Assembly: GCA_038327995.1 (NCBI GenBank)
Contig: JBBQLP010000003.1
Location: 1-64,000, forward strand
Direction: 5' to 3'
From: CAIOYC01 sp038327995
Lineage (GTDB): Bacteria > Pseudomonadota > Alphaproteobacteria > Caulobacterales > Caulobacteraceae
Length of the DNA stretch: 64,000 nt
The notes under the pieces were generated by a model. It was not told the DNA's origin. It saw nothing but the letters and a program-made list of their open reading frames with translations, and made no database searches. Each line of letters starts with the position of its first letter. Within the stretch, counting starts at the first letter, position 1. Positions 51,125 to 60,444 of this stretch are shown piece after piece. The position numbers were made by a program, and so were the translations under genes.

Positions 51125-51796
51125 ATGAGCGTCCCGGGCAGCACTGAAATGGTGAAGGTCGATTTCGTCGCCGATGTGGTCTGCCCCTGGTGCTATCTTG
51201 GCTGGCGAGCGCTTTCACTCGCCATCGAGCGTGCGCCAGATGTGCTCACAGAAATAACCTGGCGCCCGTTCCTGCTGGACCCGAGCATCCCCGAAACCGG
51301 CGTCGACCGCCGTGCTTATATGTCGGCGAAGTTCCCCGACCAGTCCCGCCTCGATGACGCCCAAGCCAACATCAAGGCTATGGGTGCGGAGCTTGGGATC
51401 GAGATGGACCTTGGCCGCATCGCCGTCTCTCCCAACACCTTGGCCGCCCACCGCGTGATCCGCTGGGCAGGCGCGGCGGGATTGCAGGAGGAGGTCCTGA
51501 ACGCCCTTATGGCGGCCTATTTCCGTGAAGGTCGGGACATCGGCGATCCGGGGGTGCTTGCAGACATCGCCGAAGAAGCGGGCATGGACCGCGCCGCTGT
51601 TCTCAACCGCCTCTCCGGACCGGACGATATCGTCGCCCTCACCAACGAATATCAAACCGCCGCCGAGGCGGGCGTGACCGGCGTGCCCTTCGCCATCTTC
51701 AATGGCCAGATGGCCGTTTCCGGGGCGCAATCGCCGGAGCGGTATCTGCTCGCCCTCAGCAAGGCCGCATCCAAGGCAAGGGCCAGCGGCGACTAA
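51125..51796 (+). CDS. DsbA-family thioredoxin-fold protein (FrnE-like)
   Basis: A 223-residue cytoplasmic DsbA-fold protein with the redox motif CPWC in FVADVVCPWCYLGWRAL near residue 20 and no signal peptide. Also present are RPFLLDPSIPETGVDRRAYM, SPNTLAAHRVIRWA and the cis-Pro region GVTGVPFAIFNG. It resembles the FrnE/2-hydroxychromene-2-carboxylate isomerase-like group. The precise reaction is unknown. It starts 13 bases after the PopA-like gene, so the two may be co-transcribed, but no functional link is evident. Confidence 0.85.
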   Translation: MSVPGSTEMVKVDFVADVVCPWCYLGWRALSLAIERAPDVLTEITWRPFLLDPSIPETGVDRRAYMSAKFPDQSRLDDAQANIKAMGAELGIEMDLGRIAVSPNTLAAHRVIRWAGAAGLQEEVLNALMAAYFREGRDIGDPGVLADIAEEAGMDRAAVLNRLSGPDDIVALTNEYQTAAEAGVTGVPFAIFNGQMAVSGAQSPERYLLALSKAASKARASGD

Positions 51797-51842
51797 CCCA
51801 TCAGATAGTCGCTCGGGGTGGGCGGCAATTGGAGTTTGAGCG

Positions 51843-52382
51843 ATGCATCCGTCTTCCACACAACTGATCGTCTACGCGGTCGTCGCTGTTCTGGTGATAG
51901 GCTTGTTCGCCTTCCGAATGCGGCGAATGATGCAGGCGACGCCCTTCGATCCCTATCGAGCGTGGATTTTGCCGCTGCTCTTTCTAGTCCTCAGCGGAGC
52001 TCTGCTTGCGACTGCGCGACCAACCGGGCCGGAATGGCTTTGGGTGATCGGGACATTCGTGGTCGGACTGGTGCTGGGCTACCTGCGCGGAGCGTCCATC
52101 AAAATGAATGTCGACCCCACGACGGGCAGACTTCTGGCCCAAGGTTCGGCTGCGGCGATGGTGTTCATCGTCGTATTGATCCTGGCGAGGTCCGGTCTCA
52201 GCTATCTGCTGCAAAGCCAGGCCACCTCGATCGCCCTTCGTCCGGTCATGGCGAATGTTCTGCCCTCAGTGCTGGGCGCCGGTCTGTTTGTCGCGCGGGG
52301 GATCGAGATGGGGCTCAGAGGTCACAAGTTGCTGACGTCCGCCAAAGCCGCGCCGCCCTCCGCGCTGGCGGACGTTCCCTGA
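51843..52382 (+). CDS. CcdC-like (DUF1453) membrane protein
   Basis: A 179-residue membrane protein with about five helices (roughly 7-25, 40-57, 64-82, 102-120, 133-150). The charged motif FRMRRMMQATPFDPYRAWIL lies between helices 1 and 2, and LGYLRGASIKMNVDPTTGRL after helix 3, which fits the CcdC/DUF1453 family. Family members occur near cytochrome c maturation genes in Bacillus, but here no such genes are adjacent. The function is unknown. Confidence 0.7.
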   Translation: MHPSSTQLIVYAVVAVLVIGLFAFRMRRMMQATPFDPYRAWILPLLFLVLSGALLATARPTGPEWLWVIGTFVVGLVLGYLRGASIKMNVDPTTGRLLAQGSAAAMVFIVVLILARSGLSYLLQSQATSIALRPVMANVLPSVLGAGLFVARGIEMGLRGHKLLTSAKAAPPSALADVP

Positions 52383-52388
52383 CCGCCT

Positions 52389-55300
52389 TTAGGCCGCCAG
52401 CGCCACCTTGGCGAGTTGGGCGAGGATCTTCTCGGCCGCGTTGAGGCGGGCTTCGGAGGTTTCCCACTCGCCCTTAACCACCACCTTGTGGTCTGGGCGC
52501 ACCCGCCACTCGTTCGGACGGCGCTGAATGAGCTGGACGAGACCCATCGGGTTGGGGAAGGCGTCGCCGCGGAAGGTGACGACCGCGCCCTTCGGTCCCA
52601 CATCGATCTTGGAGGCGTTGGCCTGGCGGCAGAGGCCTTTGATCGCCACCACCTTCAGAAGCTGGTCCGCCTCTTCCGGCAATGGCCCGAAGCGGTCGAT
52701 CAGTTCGGCGGCGAGGGCTTCGCGGTCCTCCGGTCGTTCAGCCTCTGACAGACGGCGATAGAGTGAGAGACGCACGTTCAGGTCCGGCACATAGGCCTCG
52801 GGGATCAGCACCGCAGCGCCCGCGTTGATCTGCGGCGACCAGCCCCGATCCGACGCGGGCTCCTCAGCCCCCTTGGCGCGAAGCTCGTTCACCGCGTCCT
52901 CCAGCATCTGCTGGTAAAGTTCGACGCCGATTTCCTTGATGTGGCCGGACTGTTCCTCGCCCAGAAGGTTGCCACCGCCACGGATGTCGAGGTCGTGGGA
53001 CGCAAGCTGGAAGCCCGCGCCCAAACTGTCCAGCGACTGCAGAACCTTCAGCCGCTTGTCCGCCGCCTCGGTGATCGGCTTGTCCAGCGGCGTGGTCAGA
53101 TAGGCGTAGGCGCGGGCCTTCGCCCGGCCTACCCGGCCCCGAAGCTGATAAAGCTGCGACAGGCCGAACATATCCGCCCGGTGGATGATCAGGGTGTTGG
53201 CCGTCGGAATGTCCAGCCCGGACTCCACGATAGTGGTGGACAGAAGCACATCGTATTGTCCGTCGTAGAAAGCGCTCATCACCTCTTCGAGCTGGGTCGG
53301 CGCCATCTGGCCGTGACCAATTACGAACTTCACCTCTGGAACCTGTTCGCGCAGGAACCTTTCGACGCCGGTGAGGTCTGCGATGCGGGGAACCACGAAG
53401 TAGGCCTGCCCGCCGCGATATTTCTCCCGCAACAGGGCTTCGCGCAGCACCACGGGATCGGAGGGGGTGACGTAGGTGCGTACGGCCAGCCTGTCGACCG
53501 GCGGGGTGGCGATGATCGACATATCGCGGATGCCGCTGAGCGACATTTGAAGTGTTCGGGGGATCGGCGTGGCGGTCAGGGTCAGCATATGCACGTCGGC
53601 GCGGAGCGCCTTCAGCGCCTCTTTATGCTTGACGCCAAAGTGCTGCTCTTCATCGACGATCACCAAGCCAAGGTCCTTGAACCCGACCTGTTTGGAGAGG
53701 ACCGCGTGGGTGCCGATCACCACCTCGACTTCGCCCGCGGTCAGGGCTGCGCGGGTCTCATTGGCTTCCTTGCCGGGCACCATGCGCGAAAGCTGGCGCA
53801 CTTTCACCGGCCAGCCCGCGAACCGCTCGGTGAAGGTCTTGTAGTGTTGCCGCGACAGGAGCGTTGTGGGGCAGACGATGGCCACCTGATGTCCCGTCAT
53901 GGCGACGATGAAGGCTGCCCTGAGCGCCACCTCGGTCTTGCCGAAACCCACATCCCCGCAGATCAGACGGTCCATCGGCTTTCCAGCGGAAAGGTCTGAA
54001 ATGACGTCGGAAATCGCGTTGAGTTGATCCTCCGTTTCCTCGTATGGGAAGCGGGCGCAGAACTCGTCGAACAGGCCGTGGGGCGGGTCGATCTCCTCGG
54101 TGGATTTCATCTGCCGTTGGGCGGCGAGCAGGATCAGTCCCTCGGCCATTTCGCGCAGGCGTTGCTTGGCCCTGGCCTTCCGCGCCTGCCACGCCGCGCC
54201 GCCCAGGCGGTCAAGCTGCACCCCTTCGCTCTCGGAGCCATAGCGGGTCAGAAGATCGATGTTCTCCACCGGCAGGTAGAGTCGCGCCTCCCCGCCGTAC
54301 TGAATGTCGAGGCAATCGTGCGGCGCGCCCGCCACATCAAGGGTCTTCAGCCCTTCGTAGCGTCCGATACCGTGGTCGATGTGCACCACCAGATCGCCCG
54401 GCGTCAGGGACGTGGCCTCAGCCAGGAAGTTGGCGGCGCGGCGCTTCCTGCGGGGTCGGGCCAGCCGGTCGCCCAGGATATCTGTTTCGGAGATGACGGC
54501 GAGGTCGTCGGTCTCGAACCCGGTTTCTAGCGGCAGGACCACCCGTTGCGGCGGCTTCTGCTTCGTGCCGGGCACGCCGAACGACAGGGCGTCGGACCAG
54601 TCCTGGGCGAAGCGCACCTTGCCGAGGCAGTGGTCGGCCAGCATGGTTCCCAGACGATCGGACGAGCCATCAGACCACGAAGCGAACAGCACTCGCTTGC
54701 CTTTTTTGCTGAGCGCCTTGGCGTGCTCGGCGACCGCCTCGAACAGGTTGATGCTGTCCTGCTGGCGCTCCGGCGAGAAACTGCGGCCCGTTCGCGCGCC
54801 GAGATCGACCACCGACAGGTTTTCCTCGCGCACGAATGGGGTGAAGCGCCGCTCCACATGACGGGCCATCGCCGCGTCCCATTCCTCCGGCGCGATGTAG
54901 AGGGCGTCAGGCTTCAGCGGGCGATAAACCGAGCCGCCGCTCTTGGCGGTGCGGGCCTTCATCTGCTCGATGCGGGCGTCGAAGGCGTCTGTCACCGTCG
55001 CCCAGCGCTCGTCCCGCGCCTCGACCGCCTGATGATCCAGCGCGATCAGGACCCCCTCTCCCACATAGTCGAACAGGGTCTCCATGCCCCCGTAAAGCAG
55101 GGGCAGGAAGTGCTCCATGCCTGCCCGGCGCCCGCCTTCACTGACCGTGTCGTAGAGGGGATCGTCGTTCACCGCCCCGAACGCCGCCACATAACCAGCG
55201 CGGAATCGCGAGACGGTCTCTGCGTCGATGAGGGCTTCGGATACAGGCAGAAGATCTACGCTGGCGATCTGGCCGGTGGAGCGCTGGGTTTCCGGGTCAA

Positions 55301-55889
55301 AGCTCCGGATCGATTCCAGGGTGTCGCCGAATAGATCGAGCCGCACCGGCTCCTCAGCGGCGGGGGGAAAGACGTCAATCACCCCGCCCCGGATGGCGAA
55401 CTCGCCGCGTTCGGAAACGGTGGAGGCGCGGGCGTAGCCGTTGACGGCGAAATAGCGTTCCAGGTCGGCCACCGCCACGTCGCGCCCGGTGCGCGCCTGA
55501 TAGCTGGCCTTTGCGACGGCGCTTCTTGGCGGCACCCGCTGCATCATGGCAGGAGCGGTGGTGATGACCACGAGCGGCTTGGGCTCAGACCCTCTGTGGT
55601 GCGACAACTGGCTCAACGCCGCCATCCGGGTCGCCGCAACGCTGGCCGAAGGACCAGTGCGATCATAGGGAAGGCAGTCCCACGAGGGGATGCGAAGCTG
55701 TTCCAGCCCCGCGTCGAAGAAGCGCAACGCGTCAGCGAAATCGTTCGCGCGCTGACCGTCTCGGGCGACGAACACCACCACGCCCTTGTGCGCCCTGGCC
55801 AGGTCGGCGAGCACCATGGCGTCGAACCCTTCGGGCGCGCCCGCAAGGTCGATCCGCCCACGCCCCTTGGCGATCCCGGTCACATCCAC
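52389..55889 (-). CDS. mfd: Transcription-repair coupling factor Mfd
   Basis: Mfd removes RNA polymerase stalled at DNA lesions and recruits UvrA. The 1166-residue protein has the N-terminal UvrB-like region (GRDVAVADLERYFAVNGYAR, FAIRGGVIDVFPPAAEEPVR), the CarD-like RNA-polymerase-binding domain (PGDLVVHIDHGIGRYEGLKT, YLPVENIDLLTRYG) and a RecG-like translocase. The translocase has Walker A ICGDVGFGKTEVALRAA, DEEQHFGV, the TRG-type LRGRVGRAKARAYAYL, and a C-terminal TRCF domain. The start is GTG 55889, five bases after the sdhE stop region. Confidence 0.96.
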   Translation of the reverse strand: MDVTGIAKGRGRIDLAGAPEGFDAMVLADLARAHKGVVVFVARDGQRANDFADALRFFDAGLEQLRIPSWDCLPYDRTGPSASVAATRMAALSQLSHHRGSEPKPLVVITTAPAMMQRVPPRSAVAKASYQARTGRDVAVADLERYFAVNGYARASTVSERGEFAIRGGVIDVFPPAAEEPVRLDLFGDTLESIRSFDPETQRSTGQIASVDLLPVSEALIDAETVSRFRAGYVAAFGAVNDDPLYDTVSEGGRRAGMEHFLPLLYGGMETLFDYVGEGVLIALDHQAVEARDERWATVTDAFDARIEQMKARTAKSGGSVYRPLKPDALYIAPEEWDAAMARHVERRFTPFVREENLSVVDLGARTGRSFSPERQQDSINLFEAVAEHAKALSKKGKRVLFASWSDGSSDRLGTMLADHCLGKVRFAQDWSDALSFGVPGTKQKPPQRVVLPLETGFETDDLAVISETDILGDRLARPRRKRRAANFLAEATSLTPGDLVVHIDHGIGRYEGLKTLDVAGAPHDCLDIQYGGEARLYLPVENIDLLTRYGSESEGVQLDRLGGAAWQARKARAKQRLREMAEGLILLAAQRQMKSTEEIDPPHGLFDEFCARFPYEETEDQLNAISDVISDLSAGKPMDRLICGDVGFGKTEVALRAAFIVAMTGHQVAIVCPTTLLSRQHYKTFTERFAGWPVKVRQLSRMVPGKEANETRAALTAGEVEVVIGTHAVLSKQVGFKDLGLVIVDEEQHFGVKHKEALKALRADVHMLTLTATPIPRTLQMSLSGIRDMSIIATPPVDRLAVRTYVTPSDPVVLREALLREKYRGGQAYFVVPRIADLTGVERFLREQVPEVKFVIGHGQMAPTQLEEVMSAFYDGQYDVLLSTTIVESGLDIPTANTLIIHRADMFGLSQLYQLRGRVGRAKARAYAYLTTPLDKPITEAADKRLKVLQSLDSLGAGFQLASHDLDIRGGGNLLGEEQSGHIKEIGVELYQQMLEDAVNELRAKGAEEPASDRGWSPQINAGAAVLIPEAYVPDLNVRLSLYRRLSEAERPEDREALAAELIDRFGPLPEEADQLLKVVAIKGLCRQANASKIDVGPKGAVVTFRGDAFPNPMGLVQLIQRRPNEWRVRPDHKVVVKGEWETSEARLNAAEKILAQLAKVALAA

Positions 55890-55891
55890 GA

Positions 55892-56191
55892 TCAGCCGCT
55901 GATGTCAGTGCGCGAAGCGCGTGCGTGGAAGCGGAACGCACAGATACGGCTCATCAGCGGCGTGTCGTGCGCGTCGGGGATAGGCGCCACGCCCATAATC
56001 CAGGCGTAGAGGTCCTGATCCGGCGTCTCTAGTAGCGCCTCGAACTCGTCGAGTTCCGCTGCCGTCATGGCACCCACACGGGTGTCAGCGAATGGACCCA
56101 GAATCAGGTCAGCCTCAACAAAGCCCCGGCGCCAGGCGCGGAACTTGAGCTTCTTCAGGCGGGTGGCGTCGGGCGAGGCGTCGGCTGTCAT
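55892..56191 (-). CDS. sdhE: FAD assembly factor SdhE
   Basis: SdhE promotes covalent attachment of FAD to succinate dehydrogenase SdhA. The 99-residue product has the RGxxE signature in RAWRRGFVEADLILGPFADT (near residues 22-26), followed by LDEFEALLETPDQDLYAWIM, the five-helix family core, and a somewhat extended tail. It lies directly upstream of mfd on the same strand and is divergent from recG, an arrangement known in alphaproteobacteria. Confidence 0.92.
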   Translation of the reverse strand: MTADASPDATRLKKLKFRAWRRGFVEADLILGPFADTRVGAMTAAELDEFEALLETPDQDLYAWIMGVAPIPDAHDTPLMSRICAFRFHARASRTDISG

Positions 56192-56266
56192 GAGAGGCTG
56201 GCGATATAGGGCGCCGCACCGCCAGACGCCAGCGCGCGCCGCGCCTCAAAACGCTATGCTGGGCCC

Positions 56267-58342
56267 ATGCGCCCGGAGATTCTCTTTCCGCTCTTCGCTC
56301 CGATCTCGACCCTGAAGGGGGTCGGGCCGAAGATCGCGCCCTTGGTCGAGCGGGCGGCGGGGCCGCTCGTGCGGGACCTCGTATTCTTTCCGCCCCAAGG
56401 GCTGATTGACCGCCAGCCTGCCAAGGTTGTCGACGCGCGGCTTGGGGCGGTGCAGACCTTCGTTGTTCACATCGACGGCCACAAACCGCCAGTGCGATCC
56501 GGCGGCCCCTATGTGATCCGAGTCACTGATGACACCGGATTTATTTTTCTCCAATGGTTCAAGGGCTACGGGCCGCATCTTGCCGCTTCCCACCCTATCG
56601 GCGCGGCCCGCGCGGTGAGCGGCAAGGTCGAGCTGTTCGGCGATGTGCGCCAGATGGCCCACCCGGACTTCATGGTTCCCGCCGAGCGGGTTGCGGACAT
56701 TCCGCGCTTCGAGGCTGTCTATGGCGCCACGGTGGGGCTGCCCTCCCGCACTCTGCGGCGACTGGCGCTCGAAGCGCTGAACCGCGCGCCCGGTTTGCCC
56801 GAATGGCAGGACCCGGCTTGGCTGGCGCGCCAAGGCTGGACGGGGTGGAGGGACGCCCTCCTTGCCCTGCACGCCCCGCAATCAGAGGCCGACCTTTTGC
56901 CGAACGCGCCCGTGCGCGCGCGGCTCGCCTACGACGAGCTTCTGGCCCACCACCTGGCTATGGCCCAGCGCAAGGTCGCCCGCCGCGCAGAGCCCGCCAC
57001 ATCCATACCGGGCAGCAGCGTCTCGGGCCGAATGCAGGCCGCCCTGCCCTACACCCTGACCGGCGCGCAGATAAGAACGCTGGCGCAAATCCGGGCCGAC
57101 CTCGGATCGGGCGGGCGAATGTCACGGCTGGTTCAGGGCGATGTCGGATCGGGCAAGACGGTGGTGGCGATGCTGGCCATGGCGGATGTGGCGGCGGGTG
57201 GGCAGTCGGTCCTGATGGCGCCCACCGAAATCCTCGCCCGCCAGCACTTCGAGACCATCGCCGGACCTCTTGAAGATATGGGGATAAAAGCAATTCTCCT
57301 GACCGGACGCGACAAGGGCTCGCCGCGCTCGGAAAAGCTGGCGGGTCTGGCCGCGGGAGACACGTCCGTGGCCGTTGGCACCCACGCTCTTTTTCAGGAC
57401 GACGTGGCGTTCGCCAACCTGACTCTGGCGGTGATCGACGAGCAGCACCGGTTCGGCGTCTCCGAACGCCGTCGCCTGCAGGCCAAGGGTGAGGGCGTGC
57501 ATATGCTGGCGCTCTCCGCCACGCCCATTCCGCGCACACTGGAACTGACCTTCTACGGCGACCTCGACGTCTCGCGGCTGGATGAGAAGCCTGCGGGCCG
57601 AAAGCCGGTGACCACCACCGCCGCGCCCACCACGCGCCTGCCGGAGGTGGTGGAGCGCCTGCGCAAGGCGCTAACAGATGGGGCGCAGGCCTTCTGGATC
57701 TGCCCGCTGGTGGAGGAGTCGGACCTGATCGACGTCACCGCTGCGGTCTCAAGGGCGGAGGAACTGCGCGAGGCGTTGGGGTCGTCCACGGTTGGCCTCG
57801 TGCACGGCAAGATGCCGCCCGCGGAGAAGGACGCCGTGATGACCGCCTTCGCCGAGGGGCGGATCGGAGCTCTGGTGGCGACCACCGTGGTGGAGGTCGG
57901 GGTCAATGTGCCCAACGCCACCATCATGGTGATCGAGCACGCGGACCGGTTCGGCCTTGCCCAGCTTCATCAGCTTAGAGGGCGAGTGGGGCGCGGGGCG
58001 GCGCAGAGCGCGTGCCTTCTGCTCTACGACCCCCCTTTGTCGAAGACGGCGCAGGCGCGGCTGGAGATGTTGCGGGAGACCGAAGACGGCTTCCTGATCG
58101 CCGAACGGGACCTTGAGCTGCGCGGCGGCGGCGATCCGTTGGGACTGCGCCAATCGGGCCTGCCCGCCTATCGCTTCGTCGACCCCGTCGCGCACCGCGA
58201 CCTGATCCGCGCGGCGTCGGACGATGCGCGGCTGATCCTGGCGCGGGACCCTGACCTGACCAGCGCGCGGGGACAGGCGCTCCGCATCCTGCAGGACCTG
58301 TTCGACTGGCGCACCACTGAGGGCTGGTCCGCCGCCGGGTGA
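56267..58342 (+). CDS. recG: ATP-dependent DNA helicase RecG
   Basis: RecG remodels stalled forks and R-loops. The 691-residue protein has the N-terminal wedge domain (LKGVGPKIAPLVERAAG, the OB-fold around VIRVTDDTGFIFLQWFKG), Walker A LVQGDVGSGKTVVAMLAMAD, DEQHRFGV, LSATPIPRTLELTFYGDLD, and LRGRVGRGAAQSACLLLY, ending in the RecG C-terminal region (RDLELRGGGDPLGLRQSGLP). The start is ATG 56267, 75 bases from the divergent sdhE start. Confidence 0.96.
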   Translation: MRPEILFPLFAPISTLKGVGPKIAPLVERAAGPLVRDLVFFPPQGLIDRQPAKVVDARLGAVQTFVVHIDGHKPPVRSGGPYVIRVTDDTGFIFLQWFKGYGPHLAASHPIGAARAVSGKVELFGDVRQMAHPDFMVPAERVADIPRFEAVYGATVGLPSRTLRRLALEALNRAPGLPEWQDPAWLARQGWTGWRDALLALHAPQSEADLLPNAPVRARLAYDELLAHHLAMAQRKVARRAEPATSIPGSSVSGRMQAALPYTLTGAQIRTLAQIRADLGSGGRMSRLVQGDVGSGKTVVAMLAMADVAAGGQSVLMAPTEILARQHFETIAGPLEDMGIKAILLTGRDKGSPRSEKLAGLAAGDTSVAVGTHALFQDDVAFANLTLAVIDEQHRFGVSERRRLQAKGEGVHMLALSATPIPRTLELTFYGDLDVSRLDEKPAGRKPVTTTAAPTTRLPEVVERLRKALTDGAQAFWICPLVEESDLIDVTAAVSRAEELREALGSSTVGLVHGKMPPAEKDAVMTAFAEGRIGALVATTVVEVGVNVPNATIMVIEHADRFGLAQLHQLRGRVGRGAAQSACLLLYDPPLSKTAQARLEMLRETEDGFLIAERDLELRGGGDPLGLRQSGLPAYRFVDPVAHRDLIRAASDDARLILARDPDLTSARGQALRILQDLFDWRTTEGWSAAG

Positions 58343-58390
58343 CGCAGCGATAGCCTTGGCGAAGCGCCCGCGCGGGGCCAAGCTGGGCCC

Positions 58391-59392
58391 ATGGAGATCG
58401 ACACACTCGCAGTAGCATTGGCCCGGCTGGCGCCAAACTTGACGCCCGGCGGGACGCTGACGGGCGAGCCCCGGCGGCTTTCCGGCGGCGCCAGTCAGGA
58501 AACCTGGGCGTTCGAGGTTGCTGGACCCGGCGGTGTGACCCGCCCCCTGATCCTGCGCCGCCGCCCCGATGGCCTGCCCACCGACACGAGCCGCACCGCC
58601 ACCCTCTCCACTGAAGCCGCCCTGATCCGCGCGGCGGGGGTCGCCGGAGCGCCGGTTCCGAACGTCCCCCACGTCTGCACTGAAGAGGATGGGCTTGGGG
58701 AAGCCTATGTGATGGACCGGGTGGACGGCGAGGCGCTGGGCAAGCGGATCGTGCGCGATGCGGTCTTTGCGGGGGCCCGTCCGGGGCTGGCCCGGCAATG
58801 TGGAGAGGTGCTGGCGGCCATCCACGCCGTTCCGCTTGAGGGCCTGCCACCGCTCTCCATGTCCGACGCCGCTGCCGAACTCGACAAATACGAAGCGATC
58901 TACCGCACCAGCAACGCCCACCGCCCGGTGTTCGAGCTGGCGTTCAAACGTCTGCGCAGGGGAAGCGGACCAGCGCCCGTTCGCACCCTGGTTCACGGGG
59001 ACTTCCGCAATGGCAACCTGATGATCCACCCCGAGGCGGGTCTGGCGGCGGTGCTGGACTGGGAGCTTTCCCACATCGGGGACCCGGCGGAGGACCTGGG
59101 GTGGCTGTGCGTCAACTCATGGCGGTTCGGGGAATACAGCAAGCCCGTGGGCGGCTTTGGCGCCTACGCCGATCTGCTGGCGGGATATGAGATGGCGGGT
59201 GGAGCGCCCATCGCGCTGGAACGGGTGCTCTACTGGCAGACCCTGGGCTCGCTGAAGTGGGGCGTCATGTGCCTGATCATGTACGCCGCCTTCGCCAGCG
59301 GCGCCGACGCCTCGGTGGAACGGGCGATGATCGGTCGCCGGGTGAGCGAGACCGAGATCGACCTGATGAACCTTCTGAGACGCGCCCCATGA
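58391..59392 (+). CDS. Phosphotransferase-family protein (APH fold, ACAD10/11-like)
   Basis: A 333-residue aminoglycoside-phosphotransferase-fold kinase. It has the ATP-lysine region GVTRPLILRRRPDG, the catalytic loop LVHGDFRNGNLMIHPEAGLA (Brenner-type HGDFxxxN), and the metal Asp in AVLDWELSHIGDPAEDLGWL. This subgroup accompanies acyl-CoA dehydrogenases and probably phosphorylates 4-hydroxyacyl-CoA or similar, by analogy with ACAD10/11; antibiotic resistance is unlikely. It overlaps the DUF6285 gene by four bases (ATGA). Confidence 0.85.
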   Translation: MEIDTLAVALARLAPNLTPGGTLTGEPRRLSGGASQETWAFEVAGPGGVTRPLILRRRPDGLPTDTSRTATLSTEAALIRAAGVAGAPVPNVPHVCTEEDGLGEAYVMDRVDGEALGKRIVRDAVFAGARPGLARQCGEVLAAIHAVPLEGLPPLSMSDAAAELDKYEAIYRTSNAHRPVFELAFKRLRRGSGPAPVRTLVHGDFRNGNLMIHPEAGLAAVLDWELSHIGDPAEDLGWLCVNSWRFGEYSKPVGGFGAYADLLAGYEMAGGAPIALERVLYWQTLGSLKWGVMCLIMYAAFASGADASVERAMIGRRVSETEIDLMNLLRRAP

Positions 59393-59793
59393 TTACTCAT
59401 CCCACGTCCGGCGAGCTCCTGGATGCGGTGTCGCGCTTTCTGGAACAACAGGTCGCGCCGCAGATGAAGGACCGCGACGCCTTCCTCATCCGGGTGGCGA
59501 TCAACGCCCTCGCCACGGTGAAACGAGAGGGTGAGAAGGGCGTGGCGATAGAGGCGGACGCGCGTACGAGGATGGCCGCCTTGCTCGGGCATGACGGGAC
59601 GGCGGATGCACTGGAGGTCGAGCTTTGCGACCTGATCCGCTCAGGTCAAATCCCGGACGACGACCCCGCTCTGATCGCCCACCTGAGGGCTAGCGCCGTC
59701 GCCCGGATAGGGATTGATCAGCCTGGCTATTCGGGATTGAAAGCAGCGCTTGAAATCACATCAACAGCCGGAGATTCCGAATGGGCGACCTGA
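59389..59793 (+). CDS. DUF6285 domain protein
   Basis: A 134-residue protein with the DUF6285 pattern: MITHPTSGELLDAVSRFLEQ at the start, APQMKDRDAFLIRVAINALA, a variable middle, and the C-terminal ALIAHLRASAVARIGIDQPG then GYSGLKAAL. The family is typically encoded directly after an APH-like phosphotransferase, as here, and is thought to be its partner. The function is unknown. The ATG overlaps the phosphotransferase stop, and its own end overlaps the GST gene by 13 bases, so the three are co-translated. Confidence 0.85.
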   Translation: MITHPTSGELLDAVSRFLEQQVAPQMKDRDAFLIRVAINALATVKREGEKGVAIEADARTRMAALLGHDGTADALEVELCDLIRSGQIPDDDPALIAHLRASAVARIGIDQPGYSGLKAALEITSTAGDSEWAT

Positions 59794-60419
59794 TCCTCAC
59801 CACCTTCGATTGGGTCCCCGAGACGCCGCGGGGATATGTGCGCGACCTAAGAGTGCGTTGGGCGCTGGAGGAGGCCAAGCTGCCTTATCGCGTCGAGAGC
59901 ACGCCGTTTCGCGCGCGGGGCCCTGAGCATTTCGTGCATCAGCCCTTCGGCCAGGCGCCGTGGCTGACCGACGGCGACATCTCGATTTTCGAGAGCGGCG
60001 CGATCCTGCTTCATTTGGGCGAGCGGAGCGAGGTCCTGATGCCCACCGACCCGCGCGGCCGCAGCGATGTGATTGAATGGCTGTTCGCCGCGCTCAACTC
60101 GGTCGAGATGCCGAGCGTGCCCTGGTCGCTGTTCAAGTTCTCCGGCGACACCGTTCAAACGCCGGGACGCAAGCAACTGGATGGGTTCCTCGATGCCCGG
60201 CTGCAGCGCATGGAGCCGGTGCTGGCGGGACGCGAATGGCTGGCCGGGACCTTCTCCGTCGCCGACATAGCCATGTCGGATGTGCTGCGCCTTGTGGACC
60301 GGTTCGACGGGCTGGCGGGACATCTCGCCTGCCGTGACTATGTCGCGCGCGCCACGGCCCGCCCGTCCTTCGTCAAGGCGCACGCAGACCAGATGGCGCA
60401 TTTTGCAGCGGCCGACTGA
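59781..60419 (+). CDS. Glutathione S-transferase family protein
   Basis: A 212-residue GST. The N-terminal thioredoxin-like domain has RDLRVRWALEEAKLPYRVES and the cis-Pro/glutathione-site region QPFGQAPWLTDGDISIFESGAILL (residues about 54-77, split here). The C-terminal all-helical domain contains LAGREWLAGTFSVADIAMSD with the conserved N-cap box. The substrate is unknown. It overlaps the DUF6285 gene by 13 bases, forming a three-gene operon with the phosphotransferase. Confidence 0.86.
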   Translation: MGDLILTTFDWVPETPRGYVRDLRVRWALEEAKLPYRVESTPFRARGPEHFVHQPFGQAPWLTDGDISIFESGAILLHLGERSEVLMPTDPRGRSDVIEWLFAALNSVEMPSVPWSLFKFSGDTVQTPGRKQLDGFLDARLQRMEPVLAGREWLAGTFSVADIAMSDVLRLVDRFDGLAGHLACRDYVARATARPSFVKAHADQMAHFAAAD

Positions 60420-60444
60420 GCAACACCGGCGCCAAAACTGACAG

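Noticed and set aside
58391..59392. Aminoglycoside-resistance kinase
   Set aside because: The APH fold is present, but pairing with DUF6285 points to the acyl-CoA-associated phosphotransferase group.
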